Positions 1 to 6,401 are shown, counted from the first letter of the stretch. The stretch is 8,002 nt of DNA from Clostridia bacterium (GCA_018333845.1 JAGXSK010000095.1:1-8002); one strand, 5' to 3'. Made by a program: numbers and translations. The notes: a model not told the origin generated them from the sequence alone.

Positions 1-133
1 TTCCCACAGGAGATTTCTCAGCAGCAAGCGATTTGGTAAAGCTATCTATAACGTCCTCGTCTAATTCATAATTAATTTTTATACAAAGTTCAGCAATAGC
101 ATTTACAATATCTTTGAATTTTATTTCTCTCAT
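1..133 (-). CDS. Fumarate hydratase class I, alpha subunit (N-terminal part only)
   Basis: Only the first 44 codons are in the window; the gene runs off the left edge. The visible protein starts MREIKFKDIVNAIAEL and continues through a CIKINYELDEDV segment to an EKSPVG stretch. This matches, from memory of the family, the N-terminus of the class I (4Fe-4S) fumarase/tartrate dehydratase alpha subunit, where a short helix bundle precedes the iron-sulfur cysteines (not yet reached here). The start is ATG at 131-133, with a GGGGGA ribosome binding site 8 bases upstream. It lies 17 bases after the epimerase stop and is clearly the next gene of the same operon. The enzyme would interconvert fumarate and malate in the cytoplasm, linking succinate to malate in the methylmalonyl-CoA route. 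A separate beta subunit gene would be expected further left. Family identity is fairly secure, but tartrate dehydratase cannot be excluded from this fragment. Confidence 0.8.
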   Translation of the reverse strand, partial: MREIKFKDIVNAIAELCIKINYELDEDVIDSFTKSLAAEKSPVG

Positions 134-150
134 TAGCTTTTCCCCCAATA

Positions 151-552
151 CTATTCTCTTTCACAAAGCTCAATTAAGACACCATTGGTATCCTTGGGGT
201 GTAAGAAAGCGATTTTTGCTCCTCCTGCCCCATATCTGGGCTTTTCATCGATTACACGAATTCCCTTGGATTTAACCTCTTCCAGGGCTTCTGTTATGTT
301 AGTTACTCTTAAAGCCATGTGCTGAATACCCTCACCCCTTTTTGCCAAATATTTTGCGACGGGTCCTTCTGGGTCTGTACTTTCAAGCAATTCAATCTTG
401 CTGTTGCCAGTTGGTATAAAGGCTACCTTAACCTTTTGCTCTTCAACCACTTCTATACCTGAAACCTCTAAGCCAAAAACCTCTTCATAGAGTTTTTTGG
501 CTTCATCAATATTGGATACAGCTACACCAATGTGATCTATTTTGCTTATCAT
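151..552 (-). CDS. mce: Methylmalonyl-CoA epimerase
   Basis: This 133-residue protein of the VOC (glyoxalase/dioxygenase) fold has the usual length for bacterial methylmalonyl-CoA epimerases. It interconverts (R)- and (S)-methylmalonyl-CoA using a bound divalent metal. Two beta-alpha-beta modules are visible: SKIDHIGVAV near residues 3-12 and GIQHMALRV near 75-83. Likely metal ligands by family comparison are His7, Glu54 (Gln in the Propionibacterium enzyme), His78 and Glu128 in the C-terminal GVLIELCE. The start is taken as ATG at 550-552, because an AGGAGG site ends six bases before it; an in-frame TTG at 568-570 lies upstream of that site and would add six residues including the site itself. 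It follows the mutase small subunit by 18 bases and precedes the fumarase gene, as expected for an enzyme working next to the mutase. The context makes other VOC functions unlikely. Confidence 0.93.
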   Translation of the reverse strand: MISKIDHIGVAVSNIDEAKKLYEEVFGLEVSGIEVVEEQKVKVAFIPTGNSKIELLESTDPEGPVAKYLAKRGEGIQHMALRVTNITEALEEVKSKGIRVIDEKPRYGAGGAKIAFLHPKDTNGVLIELCERE

Positions 553-558
553 AAAAAA

Positions 559-564
559 CCTCCT
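559..564 (-). promoter_or_regulatory. Ribosome binding site fixing the epimerase start
   Basis: The minus strand reads AGGAGG, six bases before ATG at 552. It lies inside the longer frame that would begin at TTG 570, so the TTG start is rejected. Confidence 0.85.
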
Positions 565-570
565 TATCAA

Positions 571-972
571 TTATAATTGAACATTATTCTTAATAAACTC
601 AATCACCCTGGAGGTAGGTGTCCCTGGTGTAAAAACTTCTTTAACCCCAGTTTTTTTAAGATCAGTAATATCTTCTGCCGGTATTACTCCGCCAAGGAGT
701 ACCATTATATCAGAGGCTTCACTTTCCTTAAGCTTTTGGACAATGGGTGGCAACAAGTGCATATGTGCTCCTGAAAGGCAGCTTATTCCTATTACCTGTA
801 CGTCCTCCTGTAAAGCTGTCTTAACTATTTGTTCTGGTGTTTGTCTAAGACCTGTATATATTACTTCCATACCAGCATCTCTTAAGGACTGGGCAATTAT
901 CTTTGCACCCCTATCGTGACCATCTAATCCAGCCTTAGCTACTAGAACTCTAATACGTTTATCCATAATCAA
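571..972 (-). CDS. Methylmalonyl-CoA mutase, small (cobalamin-binding) subunit
   Basis: This 133-residue protein is a stand-alone B12-binding domain that forms the active mutase with the large subunit encoded just upstream. The base-off/His-on cobalamin motif DxHxxG is present as LDGHDRG, with His19 as the lower cobalt ligand. The SxL segment (ISCLSGAH), the LGGVIP turn and the terminal TPGTPT loop that cradles the nucleotide tail are also present. RLRQTPEQ-like residues (TGLRQTPEQIV) match mutase rather than methionine synthase type domains. It begins 15 bases after the large subunit stop. Start choice is uncertain: a GGGGAGG site at 979-985 sits six bases from TTG 972 but twelve from ATG 966, so TTG is preferred by spacing, while ATG would give a protein two residues shorter. 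Isobutyryl-CoA and 2-hydroxyisobutyryl-CoA mutases use similar small subunits; the large subunit argues for methylmalonyl-CoA. Confidence 0.93.
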   Translation of the reverse strand: MIMDKRIRVLVAKAGLDGHDRGAKIIAQSLRDAGMEVIYTGLRQTPEQIVKTALQEDVQVIGISCLSGAHMHLLPPIVQKLKESEASDIMVLLGGVIPAEDITDLKKTGVKEVFTPGTPTSRVIEFIKNNVQL

Positions 973-987
973 GTGGAACCTCCCCTA

Positions 988-2661
988 TTAAAAATTGATC
1001 CTTTGTTCATATTCTCCATAAACCCCTCTAAGAACTCCGCATATTTCACCCAAAGTTGCATAATCCTTTACAGCTTCTAAAATATAAGGCATTAGGTTAT
1101 CTGTACCCTTGGCTGCTTCTTTTAGTCTTTCTAAACAAGCAGTAACCTTTTGAGAATCTCTGTTTGATTTAACACCCTGCAGCTTTTGTAATTGTCTCTG
1201 GGCAATTTCTGGATCTAATTTTTGCAAGTCAGTTGGAGGTTTTTCATCAATTACGTACTTGTTAACTCCAATTACTACCTTTTCATTACTTTCAACAGAC
1301 CTTTGATATTTATAGGCATTATCCTGTATTTCCCTTTGAATAAAGCCTTCTTCAATTGCTTTAGGAGATCCACCTAACTCATCAATTTTTTTAATATATT
1401 CCATAGCCTGTTCTTCAATTTCATTTGTGAGTTTTTCAATAAAATAAGAACCGGCAAGGGGATCAACACTGTCTGCAACCCCTATTTCTTCTGCAATAAC
1501 CTGTTGTGTTCTAAGAGCGATAAGAACTGAATGTTCATTAGGTAGTGCCAGGGCTTCATCTTTGGAATTGGTGTGCAGGGACTGTGTTCCTCCAAGAACC
1601 GCACTTAAAGCTTGATATGCAACCCTCATAATATTTACATCTGGCTGTTGGGCAGTTAAGGTGCTGCCCCCTGTCTGGGTATGAAAGCGCAGCATCATGG
1701 ATTTAGGGTCCCTGGCTCCAAACCTTTCCTTCATAATTCTAGCCCAAAGTCTTCTAGCGGCCCTATATTTGCAGACCTCTTCAAAGAAGTTTGTATGTGC
1801 ATTGAAAAAGAAGGATAAGCGAGGGGCAAAATCATCTACATCTAATCCGGCCTTAACGGCAGCTTCTACATATGCTATGCCGTTTGCCAGGGTAAATGCT
1901 ATCTCCTGAACCGCATTTGCTCCTGCTTCCCGTATATGATAACCGCTAATGCTGATTGTATTCCAGTTTGGTACATTTGTTGAACAGTAAGCAAAAATAT
2001 CTGTGATTAGCTTCATAGATTCTTTTGGGGGGAATATATAGGTTCCCCTGGCTACATATTCCTTTAATATATCATTTTGGATTGTCCCGGATATTTGACC
2101 AGCAGAAACCCCCTGTTTTTCCGCCACTGCAATATACATGGCAAGTAAAATAGCTGCTGGAGCATTAATAGTCATAGAACAGCTCACTTTATCGAGGGGG
2201 ATTCCATCAAAAAGAATTTCCATATCAGCCAGGGAGTCTATTGCTACACCAACCTTACCTATTTCACCCATGGCTAGATAATGGTCAGAGTCATAGCCTA
2301 TTTGTGTGGGCAAGTCAAAAGCAACACTCAGGCCAGTTTGTCCTTGTTTCAACAAGTATTTAAACCTAGCATTTGTTTCCTCTGCAGTTCCAAAACCAGC
2401 ATATTGGCGCATTGTCCAATATCTACCCCTGTACATGGTAGGTTGAACTCCCCTTGTGTAGGGATACTCACCAGGCATTCCAAGCTGATCTAAATAGTCG
2501 AAACCTTCCAAGTCAAGGGGTGTATATGTTCTTTGAATAGTAATGTTGGATTCAGTTGTGAATTTTTCCTTTCTTTCAGGCCTTTTGGACACAAATTTAT
2601 GTGTTTTTTTTTCCCAATTGCCATATTGGTCAGCCAGGGCTTTTTTTCTTACATCTCCCAT
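988..2661 (-). CDS. Methylmalonyl-CoA mutase, large (catalytic) subunit
   Basis: This 557-residue protein is the substrate-binding TIM-barrel subunit of adenosylcobalamin-dependent methylmalonyl-CoA mutase, which rearranges succinyl-CoA and (R)-methylmalonyl-CoA. It lacks a fused B12 domain, so it belongs to the split type. Family signatures are YPYTRGVQPTMYRGR (66-80), WTMRQYAGFGTAEE (82-95), GLSVAFDLPTQ (110-120), GTIQNDILKEY (192-202), SGYHIREAGA (239-248), APRLSFFF and GGTQSLHTNS. Specificity residues known from the Propionibacterium enzyme are retained: Tyr89 as Tyr87, Arg207 as Arg205 and His244 as His242. Isobutyryl-CoA mutase has Phe and Gln at the first two. The position of Tyr75 is Gln73 here. 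The ATG start has AGGAGG ten bases upstream, lying within the last codons of sucD, whose stop is three bases away. Translation is probably coupled to sucD. Confidence 0.96.
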   Translation of the reverse strand: MGDVRKKALADQYGNWEKKTHKFVSKRPERKEKFTTESNITIQRTYTPLDLEGFDYLDQLGMPGEYPYTRGVQPTMYRGRYWTMRQYAGFGTAEETNARFKYLLKQGQTGLSVAFDLPTQIGYDSDHYLAMGEIGKVGVAIDSLADMEILFDGIPLDKVSCSMTINAPAAILLAMYIAVAEKQGVSAGQISGTIQNDILKEYVARGTYIFPPKESMKLITDIFAYCSTNVPNWNTISISGYHIREAGANAVQEIAFTLANGIAYVEAAVKAGLDVDDFAPRLSFFFNAHTNFFEEVCKYRAARRLWARIMKERFGARDPKSMMLRFHTQTGGSTLTAQQPDVNIMRVAYQALSAVLGGTQSLHTNSKDEALALPNEHSVLIALRTQQVIAEEIGVADSVDPLAGSYFIEKLTNEIEEQAMEYIKKIDELGGSPKAIEEGFIQREIQDNAYKYQRSVESNEKVVIGVNKYVIDEKPPTDLQKLDPEIAQRQLQKLQGVKSNRDSQKVTACLERLKEAAKGTDNLMPYILEAVKDYATLGEICGVLRGVYGEYEQRINF

Positions 2662-2664
2662 AAA

Positions 2665-3543
2665 TCATAGTCCTCCTAATTCATTTCTAATTATTAATGG
2701 TACCTGGGAAGGTACGGAAGCAACAAAAACTCCTGCATTTTTCAATGCTTTGACTTTAGCTTCAAAAGTACCCATTCCCTTTTCTATAATGGCTCCTGCA
2801 TGGCCCATTCTTTTGCCAGGGGGTGCACTTTTGCCAGCAAGATATGCTACAACTGGTTTGGTAATATGCCCCTTTATATATTCTGCAGCATCTTCTTCCG
2901 CTGTGCCTCCAATTTCTCCAATTAGCACAATTGCCCTGGTATCATTATCCTTTTGAAAGCTTCCTAAAATTTCAGGGAATGTCAGACCTGTTATTCTGTC
3001 GCCTCCCAGTCCAACAACCGTTGAGGTGCCTAATCCATTCTTGTATAGGTTCCCCACTATCTCATAGCTTAGAGTTCCACTTCTGCTGACAACCCCTACT
3101 GGTCCAGGTTGAAAATACTGACCAGGCATAATTCCAACCTTGGATAACCCAGAACTTACAATGCCGTAAGTGTTAGGACCTAAAACAGCAGTTCCCTTTT
3201 TTTGTGCAGCATTCATGATAATAACTGCATCCTTTAGTGGAATATGTTCCGTTATTAATACAATCATAGAAACCTGGTTATAAATGGCTTCAAGGGCAGC
3301 ATCCCTGGCGTAAGAAGCAGGGACAAATATGATGCTTACATCAATGCCTCCTTGATGCTGCCTAACCATGGAAACACTATCATAGACAGATACGTCATGG
3401 ATTTTAGTGCCACCCTTGCCAGGGGATACTCCACCTATAATGTTTGTTCCATAGTCTAACATCTGTTTGCAGTGAAATGACCCCTGGTGGCCAGTAATAC
3501 CTTGGATAATAACTCTAGATTCTTTATTTAGCAGTATTGCCAT
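2665..3543 (-). CDS. sucD: Succinate-CoA ligase (succinyl-CoA synthetase), alpha subunit
   Basis: This 292-residue alpha subunit, of normal length, binds CoA in an N-terminal Rossmann domain and carries the phosphohistidine intermediate. The complex converts succinyl-CoA plus ADP or GDP plus phosphate to succinate, CoA and NTP. Visible motifs are ITGHQGSFHCKQML (16-29), GGVSPGKGG (37-45), VSRSGTLSYE (152-161), IGEIGGTAEE with the catalytic Glu210, and GKRMGHAGAII, where His248 is the phosphorylated residue. Two normally strong motifs differ: GPNCPG reads GPNTYG (122-127), and the GGDPIPG loop reads GGDRITG (180-186). The function call still holds because the histidine and glutamate are intact and the beta subunit gene is adjacent, but acyl substrate preference could differ. 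Only two bases separate the sucC stop from this ATG; a G-rich AAGGGGGG site lies inside the end of sucC. Confidence 0.93.
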   Translation of the reverse strand: MAILLNKESRVIIQGITGHQGSFHCKQMLDYGTNIIGGVSPGKGGTKIHDVSVYDSVSMVRQHQGGIDVSIIFVPASYARDAALEAIYNQVSMIVLITEHIPLKDAVIIMNAAQKKGTAVLGPNTYGIVSSGLSKVGIMPGQYFQPGPVGVVSRSGTLSYEIVGNLYKNGLGTSTVVGLGGDRITGLTFPEILGSFQKDNDTRAIVLIGEIGGTAEEDAAEYIKGHITKPVVAYLAGKSAPPGKRMGHAGAIIEKGMGTFEAKVKALKNAGVFVASVPSQVPLIIRNELGGL

Positions 3544-3545
3544 TT

Positions 3546-4655
3546 CTATGCCCCCCTTACCTTTTGGACAATTGTTTTTGCAGCCAGCTCCATATCAGAA
3601 TAGGCTTCAATTCCAGCATTTCTGAGTAATTCCAGGGCTTTTTCCTGATTTGTGCCTATTAGTCTTATTACTACAGGTATTTTTATTTCTAGCTCTTCTC
3701 TGACTTTTAGAAAAGCTCTAGCAACATCATCTGTTCTGGTTATTCCACCAAATATATTTATAAAAATGCCCTTTGGATTGGTAGAAAGTAATAATTCCAA
3801 TGCTTTTTTCGTTTGTTCCTCATTGGCTCCCCCACCTGCATCTAAAAAGTTATTGGGGCTTCCCCCATATTCCTTTATTAAATCTAAAGTTGCCATGGTT
3901 ATTCCGGCACCATTAGCCATAATGGCAATGTCACCATCTAACTGTACATATGAGAGGCCAATTTCATGGCATTTTCTTTCTATCTCATTTTTTTCATCAT
4001 TAATTGGCAGGGTTTTTTGTCTAAAAAGAGCATCATCATCTATGATAATCTTTGAATCTGCAGCTATAAATCTTTCCTTTGAAAGAACTAATGGGTTAAC
4101 CTCCACAAGCTCAGCATCTTTATCTATGAAAATGTCTACCAGCTTAACCAGCATTGATGAAAATGTATTTATTTGCTTACCCTTAATGCCAGTTTGAATA
4201 GCTATTTCTCTTCCTTGATACGGCTCAAGCCTGGTGTCAGGCTCAAGGTATTTTTTAATAATAAATTCTTCAGGGACTTCTTCAATATCAATTCCACCTT
4301 GAGCAGATACTAGTATGACTGGGCTTTTCATTTTGTAGTCATAAGTAATTGCAGTATAATACTCCTTTTCTATGGATAATTTCTCCTCAACAAGCAAATA
4401 CTCAACACTAAATCCAAGGTAATTATTGGAAAACAAATCTTTAGCAATATTTTTTGCTTCCTCAGGGCTAGATGCAAATTGAATACCACCTGCTTTACCT
4501 CTTTTGCCAGCTAGAACTTGTATCTTTAAAACAGATTCTCCAATTTTTTTGGCTATTTCAAAAACCTCATCCGAACTTCTAGCTACATTTCCCCTGGGTA
4601 CTTCCACACCAGATTCTTTAAAAATTTCCTTTCCCTGATATTCAAAAAGTTTCAC
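3546..4655 (-). CDS. sucC: Succinate-CoA ligase, beta subunit
   Basis: This 369-residue beta subunit, slightly shorter than the ~388 of E. coli SucC, has an ATP-grasp N-terminal half and a C-terminal CoA-ligase domain. Motifs in order are KLFEYQGKEIF at the N-terminus, GKRGKAGG (50-57) in the nucleotide-binding region, VEVNPLV with the Mg ligand Asn187, AADSKI with Asp200, DDDALFRQ (206-213), MANGAGITM (247-255), NFLDAGGGA (269-277) and NIFGGITRTDDVA (300-312). The start is GTG at 4653-4655: the MKLFEYQG start is strongly conserved, and GGGAGGTG lies five bases upstream. It is the first gene of the operon running left to the fumarase. Pairing with the alpha subunit suggests energy conservation (or expenditure) at the succinyl-CoA step. 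Nucleotide specificity (ADP or GDP) cannot be read reliably. Confidence 0.94.
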   Translation of the reverse strand: MKLFEYQGKEIFKESGVEVPRGNVARSSDEVFEIAKKIGESVLKIQVLAGKRGKAGGIQFASSPEEAKNIAKDLFSNNYLGFSVEYLLVEEKLSIEKEYYTAITYDYKMKSPVILVSAQGGIDIEEVPEEFIIKKYLEPDTRLEPYQGREIAIQTGIKGKQINTFSSMLVKLVDIFIDKDAELVEVNPLVLSKERFIAADSKIIIDDDALFRQKTLPINDEKNEIERKCHEIGLSYVQLDGDIAIMANGAGITMATLDLIKEYGGSPNNFLDAGGGANEEQTKKALELLLSTNPKGIFINIFGGITRTDDVARAFLKVREELEIKIPVVIRLIGTNQEKALELLRNAGIEAYSDMELAAKTIVQKVRGA

Positions 4656-4678
4656 GACTACACCTCCCTCAAAAATTA

Positions 4679-4706
4679 GGTATAATTTTTAATATGTCTG
4701 TTTAAA
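4679..4706 (-). promoter_or_regulatory. Weak candidate promoter of the sucC operon
   Basis: Minus strand TTTAAA (4701-4706), a 16-base spacer and TATACC (4679-4684) lie about 25 bases before the sucC GTG. The region is very AT-rich, so a chance match is likely. It is listed because a terminator-like hairpin sits immediately upstream, so the operon needs its own promoter nearby if that hairpin works. Confidence 0.3.
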
Positions 4707-4725
4707 AGGAGTTCTAAGGAACTCC
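4700..4725 (-). terminator. Possible terminator after the adenosylhomocysteinase gene
   Basis: A 7-bp stem (4708-4714 with 4719-4725, GGAGTTC/GAACTCC, 4-base loop) is followed on the minus strand by TTTTAAA. It lies about 100 bases after the ahcY stop and before sucC. The stem is short and the U-run only four, so termination may be partial. Confidence 0.5.
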
Positions 4726-4779
4726 CCATAGTATTTTTTCCACTATCAGAACAGGTTAGATAGCATTCACAAAGACTAA

Positions 4780-4813
4780 GGCTTCCGCCAGCGTCAAAGA
4801 CTTGACGCAAGCC
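4780..4813 (-). repeat. Hairpin just downstream of the adenosylhomocysteinase gene
   Basis: A GC-rich inverted repeat in an AT-rich gap: GCGTCAA (4791-4797) pairs with TTGACGC (4802-4808) around a 4-base loop. An outer GGCTT/AAGCC pairing (4780-4784 with 4809-4813) leaves a six-base bulge CCGCCA on one side. It starts 11 bases after the ahcY stop on the minus strand. No U-run follows on that strand, so it may protect the mRNA 3' end rather than terminate. Confidence 0.55.
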
Positions 4814-4823
4814 AAATTTTGTT

Positions 4824-6074
4824 TTATGCATGCCAAGATTCTAAATAACGAATTTGTTCATTAGTTAAAGAATCTATATTGATACCTAAAGTACTAAGAC
4901 CTAGATTGGCAACCCTTTTGTCAATATCTTCTGGTACAGGGTAAACACCTGATTCAAGTTCATCTTTCTTGCACATTACATATTGCAAGCACAAAGTCTG
5001 CAACGCAAAGGTCAAATCCATAATTTCAGCTGGATGGCCATCACCAGCTGCAAGATTAACAAGCCTGCCTTCGGCTAATAAATATACACTTTTGCCGTTA
5101 TTTAGAATATATTGTTCAATGTTTGGTCTAACATCCCTTTTTTCAAAAGATACTTCTAATAAATCCTCCTTTGATATCTCAATATCAAAATGTCCAGCAT
5201 TAGCTAGGATGGCACCATCATTCATCTCCAAAAAGTGTTCTTTGCGAATCACATTGCAGTTACCAGTAACAGTAATGAAAAAATCTCCAATACTAACTGC
5301 TTCTTGCATTGGCATTACCCTAAAACCATCCATATGTGCCTCTATGGCCTTTATTGGATCTACCTCTGTTATTATTACTTTAGCTCCCAAACCTTTAGCC
5401 CGCATTGCAACACCCTTTCCACACCAACCATATCCTGCTACAACCACATTTTTACCTGCAACAACCAGGTTTGTGGTGCGGTTAATCCCATCCCACACTG
5501 ATTGACCTGTTCCATATCTATTATCAAACAAGTATTTGCAGTAAGCATCATTAACGGCCATCATGGGAAACTTGAGTTGATGGTCCCTACTCATTATTTT
5601 TAATCGTAAAATGCCAGTAGTAGTTTCTTCACAACCTCCAATTATTTCTTTGACCTGTTCTGGACGTTCTTTATGTAATAATGCCACAAGATCTCCGCCA
5701 TCATCAATTATAAGATCTGGTCTAAAATCAAGGGCAGCATTTAGATGCATGAAATATTCTTGGTTTGTTGCACCATGCCATGCATATGCTTTAATGCCAT
5801 CCTGTACAAGAGCTGCTACCACATCATCCTGGGTTGAAAGGGGATTGCTGGCTGCCACAGCTACTTCCGCACCACCTGCTTTTATAACCTGGGCCAAATA
5901 GCCTGTTTTGGCTTCCAGGTGCAAACAAATTACAACCCTATGACCTTTAAAGTATTGTTTGGCACGAAACTCATTTTCAAGCTGGTTTAAAATGGGCATA
6001 TGCTTTTTTACCCAATGGAGTTTTTTGACACCTTGTGAAGCTAATTTTATGTCTTTAATCATGGATTCTTTCAT
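4824..6074 (-). CDS. ahcY: Adenosylhomocysteinase, short (Thermotoga/archaeal-like) type
   Basis: This cytoplasmic NAD-dependent enzyme cleaves S-adenosylhomocysteine to adenosine and homocysteine, removing the methyltransferase inhibitor and feeding the methyl cycle. From the chosen start the protein has 416 residues, against about 430-470 for the common bacterial and eukaryotic form. Motifs are GGCEETTTG (substrate binding, about 146-154), KFPMMAVNDAY with Lys168 and Asp176, the NAD-binding GYGWCGKG (214-221) followed by ITEVDP, NAGHFD (292-297) and GDGHPAEIMD (344-353). The C-terminus ends in LESWHA and lacks the KPxxYRY tail of the common form; together with GYGWCGKG this suggests the short class. 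Some short-class archaeal members act on S-inosylhomocysteine, so exact substrate is less sure than family. The start is ATG 6074: GTG 6083, nine bases upstream, is itself part of the ribosome binding site. Confidence 0.93.
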   Translation of the reverse strand: MKESMIKDIKLASQGVKKLHWVKKHMPILNQLENEFRAKQYFKGHRVVICLHLEAKTGYLAQVIKAGGAEVAVAASNPLSTQDDVVAALVQDGIKAYAWHGATNQEYFMHLNAALDFRPDLIIDDGGDLVALLHKERPEQVKEIIGGCEETTTGILRLKIMSRDHQLKFPMMAVNDAYCKYLFDNRYGTGQSVWDGINRTTNLVVAGKNVVVAGYGWCGKGVAMRAKGLGAKVIITEVDPIKAIEAHMDGFRVMPMQEAVSIGDFFITVTGNCNVIRKEHFLEMNDGAILANAGHFDIEISKEDLLEVSFEKRDVRPNIEQYILNNGKSVYLLAEGRLVNLAAGDGHPAEIMDLTFALQTLCLQYVMCKKDELESGVYPVPEDIDKRVANLGLSTLGINIDSLTNEQIRYLESWHA

Positions 6075-6080
6075 CAAATT

Positions 6081-6086
6081 CACCTC
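6081..6086 (-). promoter_or_regulatory. Ribosome binding site fixing the ahcY start
   Basis: The minus strand reads GAGGTG, six bases before ATG 6074. The in-frame GTG at 6081-6083 is part of this site and so is unlikely to be the initiation codon. Confidence 0.75.
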
Positions 6087-6164
6087 ATCTTTTTTAAAGT
6101 AGTTTTTGCCATTTCATGGAATGTAAAGCTTGCAGCAAATGCAAAATCTTCAGTATGAAGGTAC

Positions 6165-6210
6165 TCATTTTCCCATTAAACATAAGTAATTGGCACACAT
6201 GGGAAAATGA
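6165..6210 (-). repeat. 12-bp inverted repeat in the ahcY leader
   Basis: TCATTTTCCCAT (6165-6176) and ATGGGAAAATGA (6199-6210) are perfect inverted copies separated by 22 bases. They lie 90-135 bases upstream of the ahcY ATG, inside the presumed leader RNA. No U-run follows on the minus strand, so a simple terminator is unlikely. A protein operator or a structured leader are both possible. Confidence 0.6.
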
Positions 6211-6280
6211 AAATAATACTTTTTTGATAATATTACATCATATAAAACCATAGGGCAATATATTGAGTGTATAATGTATT

Positions 6281-6310
6281 AGTATACCTATATGTTTTAC
6301 ATTAAATCAA
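6281..6310 (-). promoter_or_regulatory. Candidate ahcY promoter
   Basis: Minus strand TTGATT (6305-6310), an 18-base spacer and TATACT (6281-6286) would start transcription near 6274, giving a leader of about 200 bases. The region is AT-rich, so other -10-like boxes nearby compete. Confidence 0.4.
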
Positions 6311-6355
6311 TTTACTGGTGTTGTTAGTGTCTGTTTTTACATTTTTTACATAAAG

Positions 6356-6385
6356 TTGACTAAACTATAACTACTAATATATAAT
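6356..6385 (+). promoter_or_regulatory. Promoter of the tRNA-Arg gene
   Basis: TTGACT (6356-6361), an 18-base spacer and a perfect TATAAT (6380-6385) predict a transcription start near 6392, ten bases before the tRNA 5' end. This is the best promoter in the window. Confidence 0.75.
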
Positions 6386-6401
6386 AATTAAGTATAATTA
6401 A

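Larger units (their letters stand above)
6075..6401. other. Divergent intergenic region between ahcY and tRNA-Arg
   Basis: These 327 very AT-rich bases hold no convincing gene. They contain the ahcY ribosome binding site, a 12-bp inverted repeat, a small CTTCA/TGAAG hairpin at 6148-6160, a candidate minus-strand ahcY promoter and the plus-strand tRNA promoter. No SAM, SAH or T-box riboswitch core was recognised. Confidence 0.7.

Noticed and set aside
988..2661. Isobutyryl-CoA or 2-hydroxyisobutyryl-CoA mutase
   Set aside because: The subunit sizes fit, but Tyr87 and Arg205 are the methylmalonyl-CoA type residues and the operon partners are epimerase and succinyl-CoA ligase.
1697..2956. Plus-strand open frames opposite the mutase and sucD genes (70-137 codons)
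   Set aside because: They lie antisense to well-conserved enzymes, have no ribosome binding sites and show no recognisable protein character.
4780..4813. Integron attC-like site or intrinsic terminator
   Set aside because: A bulged hairpin is present, but no attC core sites, cassette structure or U-run accompany it.
4969..5901. Plus-strand open frames opposite ahcY (88-178 codons)
   Set aside because: Shadows of the conserved adenosylhomocysteinase frame; serine/proline-rich low-quality translations without start signals.
6075..6400. SAM, SAH or T-box riboswitch upstream of ahcY
   Set aside because: No conserved core of these elements is visible; the leader is AT-rich with only one simple inverted repeat.
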